NCBI RefSeq assembly: GCF_030732095.1
Contig: NZ_JAVAMQ010000001.1
Span: forward strand, 124,001-188,000
Source of the DNA: Paracoccus spongiarum
GTDB lineage: Bacteria; Pseudomonadota; Alphaproteobacteria; Rhodobacterales; Rhodobacteraceae
DNA: 64,000 bases
Direction: 5' to 3'
The position numbers and the translations under genes were made by a program. Of this stretch, positions 17,948-25,541 are shown in pieces (position 1 is the first letter of the stretch; each line of letters begins with the position of its first letter). The notes beneath the pieces are model-generated. The model searched no databases and was not told where the DNA came from. It saw only the letters and a list, made by a program, of their open reading frames with translations.

Positions 17948-19074
17948 GCGATACCAACACCGCCGCGCCCATGCGGTTGCGCGCCGAGCCGCCCCGCGTC
18001 ACCCGCTTGTCCCGCAAGGTGCTGGCAGGCGTCGGCGCCGCCGCGCTTCTCGGCGTCGGGGGAGCGCTGATCTATGCGCTCCAGACCCGCGAGGCGGGGC
18101 CGGGAGGAGGCGAACTCTACTCAACCGAGAACCGTCCCACTGCGGATGGCCTCGCCGGTCTCCCGCGCGATTATACTGGCCCGATCCTGGGGCCGGCATT
18201 GCCGGGCGACCTTGGCCGGCCAATCCTCGATGCACAAAATCGGGGACAGCCGATCGTTCCGCCTGCCATCACAACCCCTGCCGTCGATCCCGAGGAGCAA
18301 CGCCGCCTCGCGGAAGAAGAAGCCGCACGGTTGAGCAACGTATTTTTCCAGTCAGGCCCACGCACGGGAGGTCCGGCCGGAACAGCCATGCCCGGACTGG
18401 CTGGGCTCACAGGACAACCGGACGGAACGGCGGGCCAGAATCGCCATACCGCTTTCCTCAACGGGCCGGTGGACCGGCAGACCGTCGCTCCGGATCGCGT
18501 CGCACCGCCGGCCTCGCCCTACATCCTTCAAGCCGGAGCCGTGATCCCGGCCGCGCTCATCACCGGCATCCGTTCCGACCTTCCGGGCCAGATCACCGCA
18601 CAGGTGACGGAGAACGTCTATGACAGCCCCACCGGCTCGCTGCTCCTGATCCCGCAGGGAACGCGCATCATCGGCCAATATGATGATGGCGTGACCTTCG
18701 GCCAGCGCAGGGTGCTCTTGGTGTGGAATCGCCTGATCCTGCCGGGCGGACGCTCCATCGTGCTTGAGCGCCTGCCGGGCGCGGACGCCAGCGGCTATGC
18801 CGGCCTTGAGGACGGGATCGACTACCACTGGTGGGATCTGATGAAAGCGGCTGGCCTCTCCACGCTGCTCGCGGTCGGCGCGGAGCTGGCGACCAGCGAC
18901 GAGGACCGGCTTATCCGGGCCATCCGCGACGGCGCACAGGATACCGTCAATCAGGCGGGCCAACAGATCGTGCAACGTCAGTTGCAGGTTGCCCCCACGC
19001 TGACCATCCGGCCGGGCTTCCCGGTCAGGATCATCGTGACCCGCGACCTTGTATTCGAGCCGGCAGGAGGTTGA
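17944..19074 (+). CDS. trbI: TrbI, VirB10-like core protein
   Basis: A 376-residue protein spanning both membranes. Seen: a short cytoplasmic N-terminus, one membrane helix (about residues 25-46, KVLAGVGAAALLGVGGALIY), a Pro-rich periplasmic linker, and the C-terminal TrbI/VirB10 beta-barrel domain with QAGAVIPAALITGIRSDLPG and LLIPQGTRIIGQYDDG. It transmits ATP-driven changes to the outer-membrane pore. It overlaps trbG by 4 bases; DUF2274 starts 2 bases after its stop. Confidence 0.95.
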   Translation: MSDTNTAAPMRLRAEPPRVTRLSRKVLAGVGAAALLGVGGALIYALQTREAGPGGGELYSTENRPTADGLAGLPRDYTGPILGPALPGDLGRPILDAQNRGQPIVPPAITTPAVDPEEQRRLAEEEAARLSNVFFQSGPRTGGPAGTAMPGLAGLTGQPDGTAGQNRHTAFLNGPVDRQTVAPDRVAPPASPYILQAGAVIPAALITGIRSDLPGQITAQVTENVYDSPTGSLLLIPQGTRIIGQYDDGVTFGQRRVLLVWNRLILPGGRSIVLERLPGADASGYAGLEDGIDYHWWDLMKAAGLSTLLAVGAELATSDEDRLIRAIRDGAQDTVNQAGQQIVQRQLQVAPTLTIRPGFPVRIIVTRDLVFEPAGG

Positions 19075-19076
19075 TC

Positions 19077-19316
19077 ATGACCAAGCTGAGACTCGGCCCG
19101 CTGCCCGACGACAAGCCCGTCAAGGTGACGGTGGAGCTGCCCGCGCCGCTTCACCGCGATCTGGTCGCCTATGCCGAGGTGCTGGCCCGCGAGAGCGGCC
19201 AGCCCGTCGCCGATCCCGTCAGGCTCATTGTGCCGATGCTGGAGCGATTTATTGCGACAGATCGCGGCTTCGCAAAAGCACGTCGCTCGCCCCAATCTGC
19301 GAAGCCGCTTGCTTGA
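19077..19316 (+). CDS. DUF2274 protein at the end of the trb operon
   Basis: A 79-residue cytoplasmic protein with the DUF2274 core (LPDDKPVKVTVELPAPLHRD through VRLIVPMLERFIATDRGF). It resembles a small ribbon-helix-helix protein, and its position directly after trbI is typical of trb operons in alphaproteobacterial elements. The role is unknown; a regulator of transfer is a reasonable guess. Its last 68 bases overlap, tail to tail, the end of the minus-strand LysR gene, so the final 22 codons differ from what the family normally shows. Confidence 0.8.
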   Translation: MTKLRLGPLPDDKPVKVTVELPAPLHRDLVAYAEVLARESGQPVADPVRLIVPMLERFIATDRGFAKARRSPQSAKPLA

Positions 19317-20232
19317 GCCTCATAGCCTTGGCAGACGCCGCCTTTGCCATGGAGAGCAACCTGCGGAACGCGGGATTGTCGTTCGCCGGGGACCAGACCG
19401 CCGAAAATGGAAGCACCTCGGCGGCGATGGGTCGGTATGTGATGCCTGGAAGCGCGGCCACCGTCATGGCCTCGCTCACTAGCGTCAGACCCTGGCCGAT
19501 CGCCACCAGCGGCAGCAGGTTATCCCGACCGACCGATTGAACCTGGATCTCGGGATGCCGGCCGAGGTCCGCCAACTCCCGCACCAGATGGTCATGGATC
19601 TCCTGGCCCGGCGCGGCTTCGCTGACGATGAAGGGCTCATCGGCGAGATCTCCCCACATCACCTCGTCCAAAGCCGCCAGGGGGTGGAGATCGGGCAGCA
19701 CAACGAAAACCCGCTCGGACCACAGAGGCGCCCGGTCGCATCCAGGCCATTCCCGGTCGCCGGTCAGGAAGGCGACGTCGAGGCGGAACTGGCGGATGGC
19801 CGCGACGTGTTCGGCAGGATCGCCGTCGATCAGTTCGATCCTGACGTCTTTATGAGACCGACCATAGCTTGCCAGCAGCTTTGTCAAAAAGCCCGAAGCG
19901 ATGGACGAATAGATGCCGATCCGCACTCGTCCCTGCTCGGATCGTCCTGCGGCGGCAACTTCGTGAGCGCCTTCGTCTATCGTCTTGATAGCCCGACGCG
20001 CGCGATGAAGGAAACGCTGCCCCGCAAAGGTCTGCGACACGCCCCATGCGTGCCGGTGAAAAAGGGACGCGCCCATCCTGTCTTCGAGATCGGCGATGCA
20101 ACGGCTGATTGCCGATTGCGATAGTCCTAACGAACTCCCTGCCTTTCGGAAGCTGCCATGTTCGGCAGCGGCTATGAAGTAGCGAAGGTGACGAAGCTCG
20201 ATGGAGTCAGGGAACTTGGCGGTCTCCTTCAT
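19249..20232 (-). CDS. LysR-family regulator downstream of the trb operon
   Basis: A 327-residue LysR-type regulator. Seen: an N-terminal helix-turn-helix (FRKAGSSLGLSQSAISRCIADLE, about residues 25-50) and an effector-binding domain from about residue 100. The start MKETAKF at 20232 begins just before the conserved IELRHLRYF segment; a start at 20310 would add 26 untypical residues. It converges on DUF2274 and overlaps it. LysR genes at this place recur in related elements, but target and ligand are unknown. A 44-base inverted repeat lies 120 bases upstream. Confidence 0.88.
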   Translation of the reverse strand: MKETAKFPDSIELRHLRYFIAAAEHGSFRKAGSSLGLSQSAISRCIADLEDRMGASLFHRHAWGVSQTFAGQRFLHRARRAIKTIDEGAHEVAAAGRSEQGRVRIGIYSSIASGFLTKLLASYGRSHKDVRIELIDGDPAEHVAAIRQFRLDVAFLTGDREWPGCDRAPLWSERVFVVLPDLHPLAALDEVMWGDLADEPFIVSEAAPGQEIHDHLVRELADLGRHPEIQVQSVGRDNLLPLVAIGQGLTLVSEAMTVAALPGITYRPIAAEVLPFSAVWSPANDNPAFRRLLSMAKAASAKAMRLKQAASQIGASDVLLRSRDLSQ

Positions 20233-20352
20233 CCGAGGGCCGCCGTCCGGATCATATGCTCTCGGACCATAGGCAAGCCAACTGTCCCTCTCCGATTGTC
20301 GAGCATTCACGCGATGACGAGACGTATCGCGCGTAGCGGGTCATAGCCAGAT

Positions 20353-20396
20353 CATACAACATTTGAACACATAAACAACTGTTCAATATTTGTATG
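20353..20396. repeat. 44-base interrupted palindrome, probable operator
   Basis: Left half CATACAA-CAT-TTGAACA (20353-20369) and right half TGTTCAA-TAT-TTGTATG (20380-20396) are reverse complements except in the three-base spacers. A 10-base centre separates them. The centre plus right arm (ATAAACAACTGTTCAA) matches the zinc-type operators at 21056 and 36116 in 13 of 16 positions. It is AT-rich in a GC-rich surround. It may be bound by an ArsR/SmtB regulator or by the LysR protein encoded on its left. Confidence 0.6.
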
Positions 20397-20510
20397 AAAG
20401 AGGAAGATAATCGAGAGAGGCGATGCCACCGCCAGGTCAAGATGCCGAAGTCTCAAAACGAGCCCGTGGCGCTTGAGGATTGCGGTCGTGGCATGACGGA
20501 TGCTTGCGGC

Positions 20511-20532
20511 TTACAACGGTGGCAAGGTCAAG
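20511..20532 (-). promoter_or_regulatory. Orphan leftward CueR-like promoter
   Basis: Read on the minus strand from 20532 the sequence is CTTGACCTTGCCACCGTTGT, with the same -35 (TTGACC) and a related GTTG core as the good copper promoters nearby. The dyad is less perfect, and no gene follows leftward for 280 bases. It mirrors the two back-to-back promoters at 31275-31356 and looks like the remnant of a second divergent pair. Confidence 0.45.
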
Positions 20533-20556
20533 CAGAAAGTTTTCTGAATTTTGCCC

Positions 20557-20588
20557 CTTGACCTTCCAACGGTGGAAAGCCCCATTTT
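20557..20588 (+). promoter_or_regulatory. CueR-like promoter of the CopZ-like gene
   Basis: CTTGACC followed by TTCCAACGGTGGAAAGCCC gives a -35 TTGACC at 20558-20563, an overlong 19-base spacer carrying the CCTTCC...GGAAAG dyad, and a -10 position at CATTTT (20583-20588). Overlong spacers with a central dyad are the hallmark of MerR-type promoters. The match to the CueR consensus is close. Confidence 0.7.
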
Positions 20589-20616
20589 CCAGAGGACTCA
20601 AATCAAGGAGCCCTCC

Positions 20617-20826
20617 ATGTATCTCTTCACCGTTCCCAACATGACATGCGGCGGTTGCGCCAAGTCGGTAACCAAGGCGCTGCAAATCGTCGATGCCGCC
20701 GCGAAGATCGAGACTGATCCGCCCAAGCGTGAGGTCCGTGTTGAATCATCCGCGACCGAGGCGGACCTGCGTGCCGTTCTCACCGAGGCGGGCTATCCGG
20801 CCGAAGGCGCCCCGGCAGCCGCCTGA
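20617..20826 (+). CDS. copZ: CopZ-like copper chaperone (HMA domain)
   Basis: A 69-residue single heavy-metal-associated domain with the metal site MTCGGC near the N-terminus and the usual beta-alpha-beta-beta-alpha-beta pattern. It should carry Cu(I) to P-type ATPases in the cytoplasm. The start MYLFTVPNMTCGGC is preceded by a CAAGGAG ribosome site; an in-frame ATG 22 codons upstream lies inside the promoter. It is a diverged paralogue of the chaperone at 31393 (shared [12 protein letters not shown]) and is preceded by the same class of copper-responsive promoter. A strong terminator follows. Confidence 0.88.
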   Translation: MYLFTVPNMTCGGCAKSVTKALQIVDAAAKIETDPPKREVRVESSATEADLRAVLTEAGYPAEGAPAAA

Positions 20827-20896
20827 TGCTACCTCCTGCCCACTGATCATGAGCGTCAAGCTGCTCCCGTAGGTGTCCCCCGGTTCATTGCAGTGT

Positions 20897-20928
20897 CAAA
20901 ATGGGCAGTCCTCGGGCTGCCCATTTTG
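20897..20928 (+). terminator. Terminator after the CopZ-like gene
   Basis: CAAAATGGGCAG (20897-20908) and CTGCCCATTTTG (20917-20928) form a perfect 12-base stem over an eight-base loop, 70 bases after the gene. The A-rich left and T-rich right ends of the stem let it work in both directions. It closes a one-gene transcription unit. Confidence 0.72.
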
Positions 20929-21044
20929 ATTTCTAGGATCAGCCAGATCTTCAACGTCGAAGGCGTCGGCATTGCCCTGTGCGCCGTCACGACCCGTCGG
21001 TCCTAGAGGCTTCGGGCAGATGGCAAAAAAATTCGCACGGCTGG

Positions 21045-21079
21045 TTGACAAGCATACACTTGAACAACTATTCAAGTGT
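21045..21079 (+). promoter_or_regulatory. Zinc-type promoter/operator of czcD
   Basis: A -35-like TTGACA at 21045-21050 is followed by the perfect inverted repeat ACACTTGAA-CAACTA-TTCAAGTGT (21056-21079), which covers the spacer and -10 position, as expected for repression. The core TTGAACAACTATTCAA occurs again, reversed, at 36119-36134 before the zntA-like gene. The ArsR/SmtB regulators encoded at 22186 and 35690 are the obvious ligands. Confidence 0.7.
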
Positions 21080-21105
21080 TGACTTGATGCAACCGGAAAC
21101 GAGCA

Positions 21106-22140
21106 ATGGCAAACTCATCACACTCCCACAGCGACCATGACGGTCACGACCACTCCAAGCACGACCATAACCACGGCGGCGGCCACGATCATGGTCACGA
21201 TCACGATCATGACCACTCGCATGTCCCGACAGTCACGAAGGACAACGAGCGCAAAATCCTCATTTCCTTTTTCATCATCTTCACCTTCATGATCGTGGAG
21301 GCCGTCGGCGGCGTGATCTCGGGCTCGCTCGCGCTGCTTGCCGATGCCGGCCACATGCTGACCGACGCAATCGCGCTCGGCCTCGCCTATGTCGCCTTCC
21401 GCCTCGGTCGGCGGGCCGCGGACGGCCAGCGCACCTTCGGCTATGCCCGCTTCGAGGTGATCGCCGGCCTGGTCAACGCTCTTACGTTGTTCGGCATCGT
21501 CGGCTTTATCGTCTATGAGGCTATCGAACGGTTCCAGGAGCCCCAGCCGGTCCTCGCTGGTTCGATGTTCGTCGTAGCCATCATCGGCATGCTCGTGAAC
21601 CTCTTCGTGCTTTGGTATCTGACGCGCGGAGATTCCGAACACGTCAACGTCAAGGGCGCTGTCCTGCACGTCATGGGCGACCTGCTCGGCTCGGTGGGTG
21701 CGATCGTCGCCGCTGTCGTCATCTGGTATACGGGTTGGACTCCTATCGACCCCATCCTGTCGGTATTCGTGTCTCTGCTGATCCTGCGCAGTGCATGGAG
21801 CCTGCTCAAGAACACTCTGCATATCCTGCTCGAAGGCGCACCTGACAACGCCGGCGCCGACAAGATCTCCGAGCATCTTCTCAAGACTGTTCCTGGTATC
21901 CAGAGCGTCAACCATATCCATGTCTGGTCGCTGACCTCCGGTCGTGTGCTGGCGACGCTTCAGGTGCAGCCGATGGAAGGCGTCGATGTTCGCAGCGTCA
22001 TGAAACAGGTCGAGGCCGAACTGAAAACGAAGTTCAAAATCGAACACCCGACGATCGGCATCGACTGGGACGGAGTAGCCAGTTGCACCTTGGAGGAGCC
22101 GAACACCGCGGCGCTATCCCATGCGGGTCATTCGCACTGA
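21106..22140 (+). CDS. czcD: CzcD-like cation diffusion facilitator
   Basis: A 344-residue inner-membrane exporter of Zn(II), and possibly Co(II) and Cd(II), driven by the proton gradient. Seen: a His/Asp-rich cytoplasmic N-terminus (about residues 5-40), six membrane helices, the metal site ADAGHMLTDA in helix 2 and LHVMGD in helix 5 (the HxxxD pairs typical of zinc CDFs), and a C-terminal metallochaperone-like domain from about residue 245. A perfect operator lies just upstream and an SmtB-like regulator follows 45 bases after the stop. Confidence 0.92.
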   Translation: MANSSHSHSDHDGHDHSKHDHNHGGGHDHGHDHDHDHSHVPTVTKDNERKILISFFIIFTFMIVEAVGGVISGSLALLADAGHMLTDAIALGLAYVAFRLGRRAADGQRTFGYARFEVIAGLVNALTLFGIVGFIVYEAIERFQEPQPVLAGSMFVVAIIGMLVNLFVLWYLTRGDSEHVNVKGAVLHVMGDLLGSVGAIVAAVVIWYTGWTPIDPILSVFVSLLILRSAWSLLKNTLHILLEGAPDNAGADKISEHLLKTVPGIQSVNHIHVWSLTSGRVLATLQVQPMEGVDVRSVMKQVEAELKTKFKIEHPTIGIDWDGVASCTLEEPNTAALSHAGHSH

Positions 22141-22185
22141 TCGGTCGCGCCTGATGGTTCACTCAGTTGATCGGGAAGGTTCGAC

Positions 22186-22530
22186 ATGAATATCGCAGAA
22201 GCCCCTTCGTCCCAAGAGTTGAACTTTCTCGCTGAAACCTTCCGCCTGCTGGGTGATCCCAGCAGGCTGAAGATTCTCCTGCACTGCGAAGACGGTCCGA
22301 AATCCGTGACCGATATTTCCGAGGCGCTGGAGCTTTCGCAGTCGCTCGTCAGCCATCACCTGCGTCTTCTTCGTGGCGCGCGCCTGGTGACCCGTGTTCG
22401 CCACTCGAAGCAAATGTTCTACGAGGTCACCGACAGGCATGTCGGTGACGTTCTGCTCGACATGCTCTCGCATGCGCGTGAGGAAAGGGAAGGCGACCCA
22501 AAACGCGACATCATCGGTCCTCGTTCTTGA
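22186..22530 (+). CDS. SmtB/CzrA-like ArsR-family metal repressor
   Basis: A 114-residue winged-helix repressor. Seen: LRHH-type recognition region LSQSLVSHHLRLLRGARLV and a C-terminal helix with Asp83, His85, His96 and Glu99, spaced D-x-H-x10-H-x2-E exactly as in the zinc-sensing alpha-5 site of SmtB. The cysteine alpha-3 motif of ArsR/CadC sensors is absent, so it should sense Zn(II) or Co(II), not arsenite. It follows czcD and probably represses it through the operator at 21056-21079. Closely similar to the protein at 35690. Confidence 0.88.
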   Translation: MNIAEAPSSQELNFLAETFRLLGDPSRLKILLHCEDGPKSVTDISEALELSQSLVSHHLRLLRGARLVTRVRHSKQMFYEVTDRHVGDVLLDMLSHAREEREGDPKRDIIGPRS

Positions 22531-22554
22531 GCAGCCCTTCGCTGGCCTGTGACA

Positions 22555-24951
22555 CTAAATGTCGATCTTGGTAGTTCTCAATCGCAAAGCGTTGGCAATG
22601 ACGCTGACCGAAGAGAGCGCCATGGCCAGTGCGGCAAGCGCCGGTGACAACAGCAGCCCCATCACGGGATACAGTAACCCGGCCGCCACCGGCACGCCTG
22701 CCGAGTTGTAGAAGAATGCGAAGAACAGGTTCTGCCGGATATTGCGCATTGTCGCTCCCGACAGGCGACGCGCCTTCACGATCCCCAATAGGTCACCGCC
22801 TAGCAGCGTGACTCCCGCGGATTCCATGGCGACATCCGTTCCTCCGCCCATCGCTATGCCGACATCGGCAGCCGCAAGCGCTGGGGCGTCATTCACCCCA
22901 TCGCCCGCCATGGCGACGATACGGCCTTCCTTGCGAAGACGTGTAACAACCTCGCTCTTGCGTTCTGGAAGCACCTCGGCCTCCACATCGGCGATGCCCA
23001 GCTCTTTTGCCACCGCCTGAGCCGTGAGCTTATTGTCACCAGTCATCATGACCACGCGGATGCCGTCCTTTCGGAGGGCTTCCAGCGCTGCCGGCGTAGT
23101 GGATCGTATGGGATCGGCCACGCCGATGGCGCCGACGGGCCGGCCGTCGATGGCGACCAAGACGGCGGTGGCCCCGCGTGAGCGAATGACGTCCGCCTCG
23201 ATCGCCGCTGCGCCCGGCTGAACGCCTTCCAGCTCCAAAAACTTGGCGCTACCGATCAGCACGCGCTGACCGGCGACGGTTCCCAAGACTCCCCGACCGA
23301 CAGGAGAGTCGACGTCCGAGGGTTCCGACAGTGCGAGCTGCTTCTCCACCGCGGCACGGACAATAGCCTGTGCAATCGGATGTTCGCTCGCACGTTCAAG
23401 GCTCGCCGCGGCTTGAAGAAGTTCCGTCTCGCTCCGCCCATCGACCGGAACGATGGCCGTGACGGCCGGTTTCCCCTCCGTAAGCGTGCCGGTCTTGTCG
23501 ACCACGAGGGTATCGATCTTCTCCAGCCTTTCGAGCGCCTCGGCGTTCTTGATCAGCAATCCGAGATTGGCGCCTTTGCCGACGCCAACCATGATCGACA
23601 TCGGCGTTGCAAGGCCAAGGGCGCATGGGCAGGCGATGATGAGAACAGAAACAGCCGCAATCAGGCCGTAACTCAACCGGGGTTCCGGGCCAAAAAGGGT
23701 CCAGGCCACAAAAGCGATCAAGGCGATAACGATGACCAGTGGAACGAACCAGCCGGACACCTGGTCTGCTAAGCGCTGGATCGGGGCGCGGGACCGCTGC
23801 GCCTGCGCCACCATCTGGACGATCTGCGAAAGCATGGTATCGCGACCAATGCGAGCCGCATCCATGACCAGAGCGCCAGATTGATTGATGGTCCCTGCGA
23901 TGAGCTTTGCACCCGGCTCTTTCGTGACCGGCATCGATTCGCCGGTAATCATCGATTCATCGACGGCCGAACGCCCCTCCAGCACCGTCCCGTCCACCGG
24001 AACTTTCTCGCCCATGCGAACACGAAGCTTGTCGCCGACGGCAATATGCTCGACCGCCACCTCCTCGTCGGTGCCATCTGGCCGGATACGTCGGGCTGTC
24101 TTCGGAGCCAGGTCAAGAAGCGCGCGTATCGCGCCCGAGGTCTGTTCGCGCGCGCGTAGCTCCAGCACTTGGCCGAGCAGCGCCAGCACCGTGATCACCG
24201 CGGCCGCCTCGAAGTAAACCGCAACGGTGTCTCCCATCATCCGCGCCGTTTCCGGGAACAGGTCGGGGGCGAGCGTTGCCACCACGGAGTAAATCCAGGC
24301 AACGCCTACGCCCATCGCGATGAGCGTGAACATATTGAGCGATCGGTTCACCACGGACGCCCAGCCGCGCTGAAAGAACGGCCAGCCTGCCCACAGCACC
24401 ACCGGCGTCGCCAGTATGAGTTGCAGCCAGTTGTTGATCTGGCCAGGAATGTAACGATGCAGGCCGAAAAGTTCGCTGCCCATCCCAAGGAAGACCACCG
24501 GAACAGAAAGGGCGGCACCCACCCAGAACCGTCGAGTCATGTTGACCAGTTCCGCACTGGGTCCGGTTTCGGCCGTCGGCATTTCGGGTTCCAGCGCCAT
24601 CCCGCAGATCGGGCATGATCCTGGACCGACCTGACGGATCTGGGGGTGCATCGGACAGGTAAAGATCGTGCCCTCCGGCACTACCGCTGCCTGGGTCGGT
24701 TCCGATGGTCCAACATATTTGCCCGGATCGGCCATGAACTTGGTCTGGCAGTTCTCGGAGCAGAAATAATACGTCGCGCCCTGGTATTGGGCTCGGTGCT
24801 TAGCCGTTGTGGGGTCCACGGACATCCCACAAACGGGGTCCTTCACAGTATCGCTTGCCTCCGCAGTCGCGGTGTGATGGCCCGATCCGCCACCGTGCCC
24901 CTTGTTATGGGCATGGGCGGCGCCTTGATGATGGTTATGGTCGTGAACCAT
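22555..24951 (-). CDS. Cu(I) P1B-type ATPase with YHS and HMBD N-terminus
   Basis: A 798-residue copper (possibly silver) exporter. Seen in order: a His-rich start, a YHS domain (PVCGMSVDP...CSENCQTKF, about 39-80), a heavy-metal-binding segment (FTCPMHPQ...CPICGMALEP, about 97-122), membrane helices with a CPC motif near residue 440, the phosphorylation site DKTGT at Asp485, and late helices with YN and MALSS, the Cu(I) signature. There is no classical HMA domain; the layout resembles SilP/CopB-like pumps. It ends the minus-strand run DUF305, ATPase and converges on the ArsR gene. Confidence 0.92.
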   Translation of the reverse strand: MVHDHNHHQGAAHAHNKGHGGGSGHHTATAEASDTVKDPVCGMSVDPTTAKHRAQYQGATYYFCSENCQTKFMADPGKYVGPSEPTQAAVVPEGTIFTCPMHPQIRQVGPGSCPICGMALEPEMPTAETGPSAELVNMTRRFWVGAALSVPVVFLGMGSELFGLHRYIPGQINNWLQLILATPVVLWAGWPFFQRGWASVVNRSLNMFTLIAMGVGVAWIYSVVATLAPDLFPETARMMGDTVAVYFEAAAVITVLALLGQVLELRAREQTSGAIRALLDLAPKTARRIRPDGTDEEVAVEHIAVGDKLRVRMGEKVPVDGTVLEGRSAVDESMITGESMPVTKEPGAKLIAGTINQSGALVMDAARIGRDTMLSQIVQMVAQAQRSRAPIQRLADQVSGWFVPLVIVIALIAFVAWTLFGPEPRLSYGLIAAVSVLIIACPCALGLATPMSIMVGVGKGANLGLLIKNAEALERLEKIDTLVVDKTGTLTEGKPAVTAIVPVDGRSETELLQAAASLERASEHPIAQAIVRAAVEKQLALSEPSDVDSPVGRGVLGTVAGQRVLIGSAKFLELEGVQPGAAAIEADVIRSRGATAVLVAIDGRPVGAIGVADPIRSTTPAALEALRKDGIRVVMMTGDNKLTAQAVAKELGIADVEAEVLPERKSEVVTRLRKEGRIVAMAGDGVNDAPALAAADVGIAMGGGTDVAMESAGVTLLGGDLLGIVKARRLSGATMRNIRQNLFFAFFYNSAGVPVAAGLLYPVMGLLLSPALAALAMALSSVSVIANALRLRTTKIDI

Positions 24952-25016
24952 AGTAAGCCTCCGCTTCCCTTATCTCCCCGCATGCAGGTTGCCACCGCAT
25001 GCGAACCAAGCCCCGA

Positions 25017-25520
25017 CTAATCGTTCAGCCGGCCAGCAATCGCCTGCATTTGCTCGATCTCGCGACGCTGGGCGACCTCAATCTCTTCACACAACGCCAG
25101 AAGCTCGGCGTCCGACAGGTTGGCCTCTCTGCACATCAAGATGGCTCCCGAGTGATGCGGAATCATCGAGTCGATAAACTGGCGGTCATCGATCATGGCT
25201 TGGGATCGAGTCGCCCAAAATGATCCCAGGGTAAGGACGACAAAAAGCACATAGAGGACAATATTCACGCTGCGGTTCGGAAACATGCCCGGCATCGTCG
25301 CCAGCATGAAGATGCCCATCGGCGCCCACATGGTTATCGCCATGTAAAGCATGTTCAGATTGTTCCGGAAGTCGCCCCAGCCGTCGATCATCGAAAACAT
25401 CACGACATACATCACGATGAGGCCGAGGATCATGTTGATCCAGAACATCAGATAGGGACGGCCATGGGAGCCGTGGCTATTCCCCGAATGCCCGCCATGA
25501 GCCGTGTGGTCGCTCGCCAT
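25017..25520 (-). CDS. DUF305 membrane protein
   Basis: A 167-residue protein. Seen: a His/Gly-rich N-terminus, three hydrophobic segments (about residues 23-45, 56-78 and 83-104) and a C-terminal DUF305 domain with MIPHHSGAILMC, the His-His motif of this family. DUF305 proteins often accompany copper-resistance genes; some are thought to bind metal outside the membrane, but no reaction is established. The start is supported by AAAGGA upstream. It is 65 bases upstream of the ATPase gene, on the same strand. Confidence 0.85.
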   Translation of the reverse strand: MASDHTAHGGHSGNSHGSHGRPYLMFWINMILGLIVMYVVMFSMIDGWGDFRNNLNMLYMAITMWAPMGIFMLATMPGMFPNRSVNIVLYVLFVVLTLGSFWATRSQAMIDDRQFIDSMIPHHSGAILMCREANLSDAELLALCEEIEVAQRREIEQMQAIAGRLND

Positions 25521-25541
25521 TTGATCGTCCTTTCGCGGTTG

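Larger units (their letters stand above)
20233..20616. other. Regulatory gap between transfer and metal-resistance modules
   Basis: This 384-base stretch has no credible gene. It contains, in order, a 44-base interrupted palindrome (20353-20396), a leftward CueR-like promoter (20511-20532) with no gene in front of it, and a rightward CueR-like promoter (20557-20588) serving the CopZ-like gene. It is the seam between the conjugation genes and the metal cargo. The unattended leftward promoter suggests that a gene was lost here. Confidence 0.6.
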
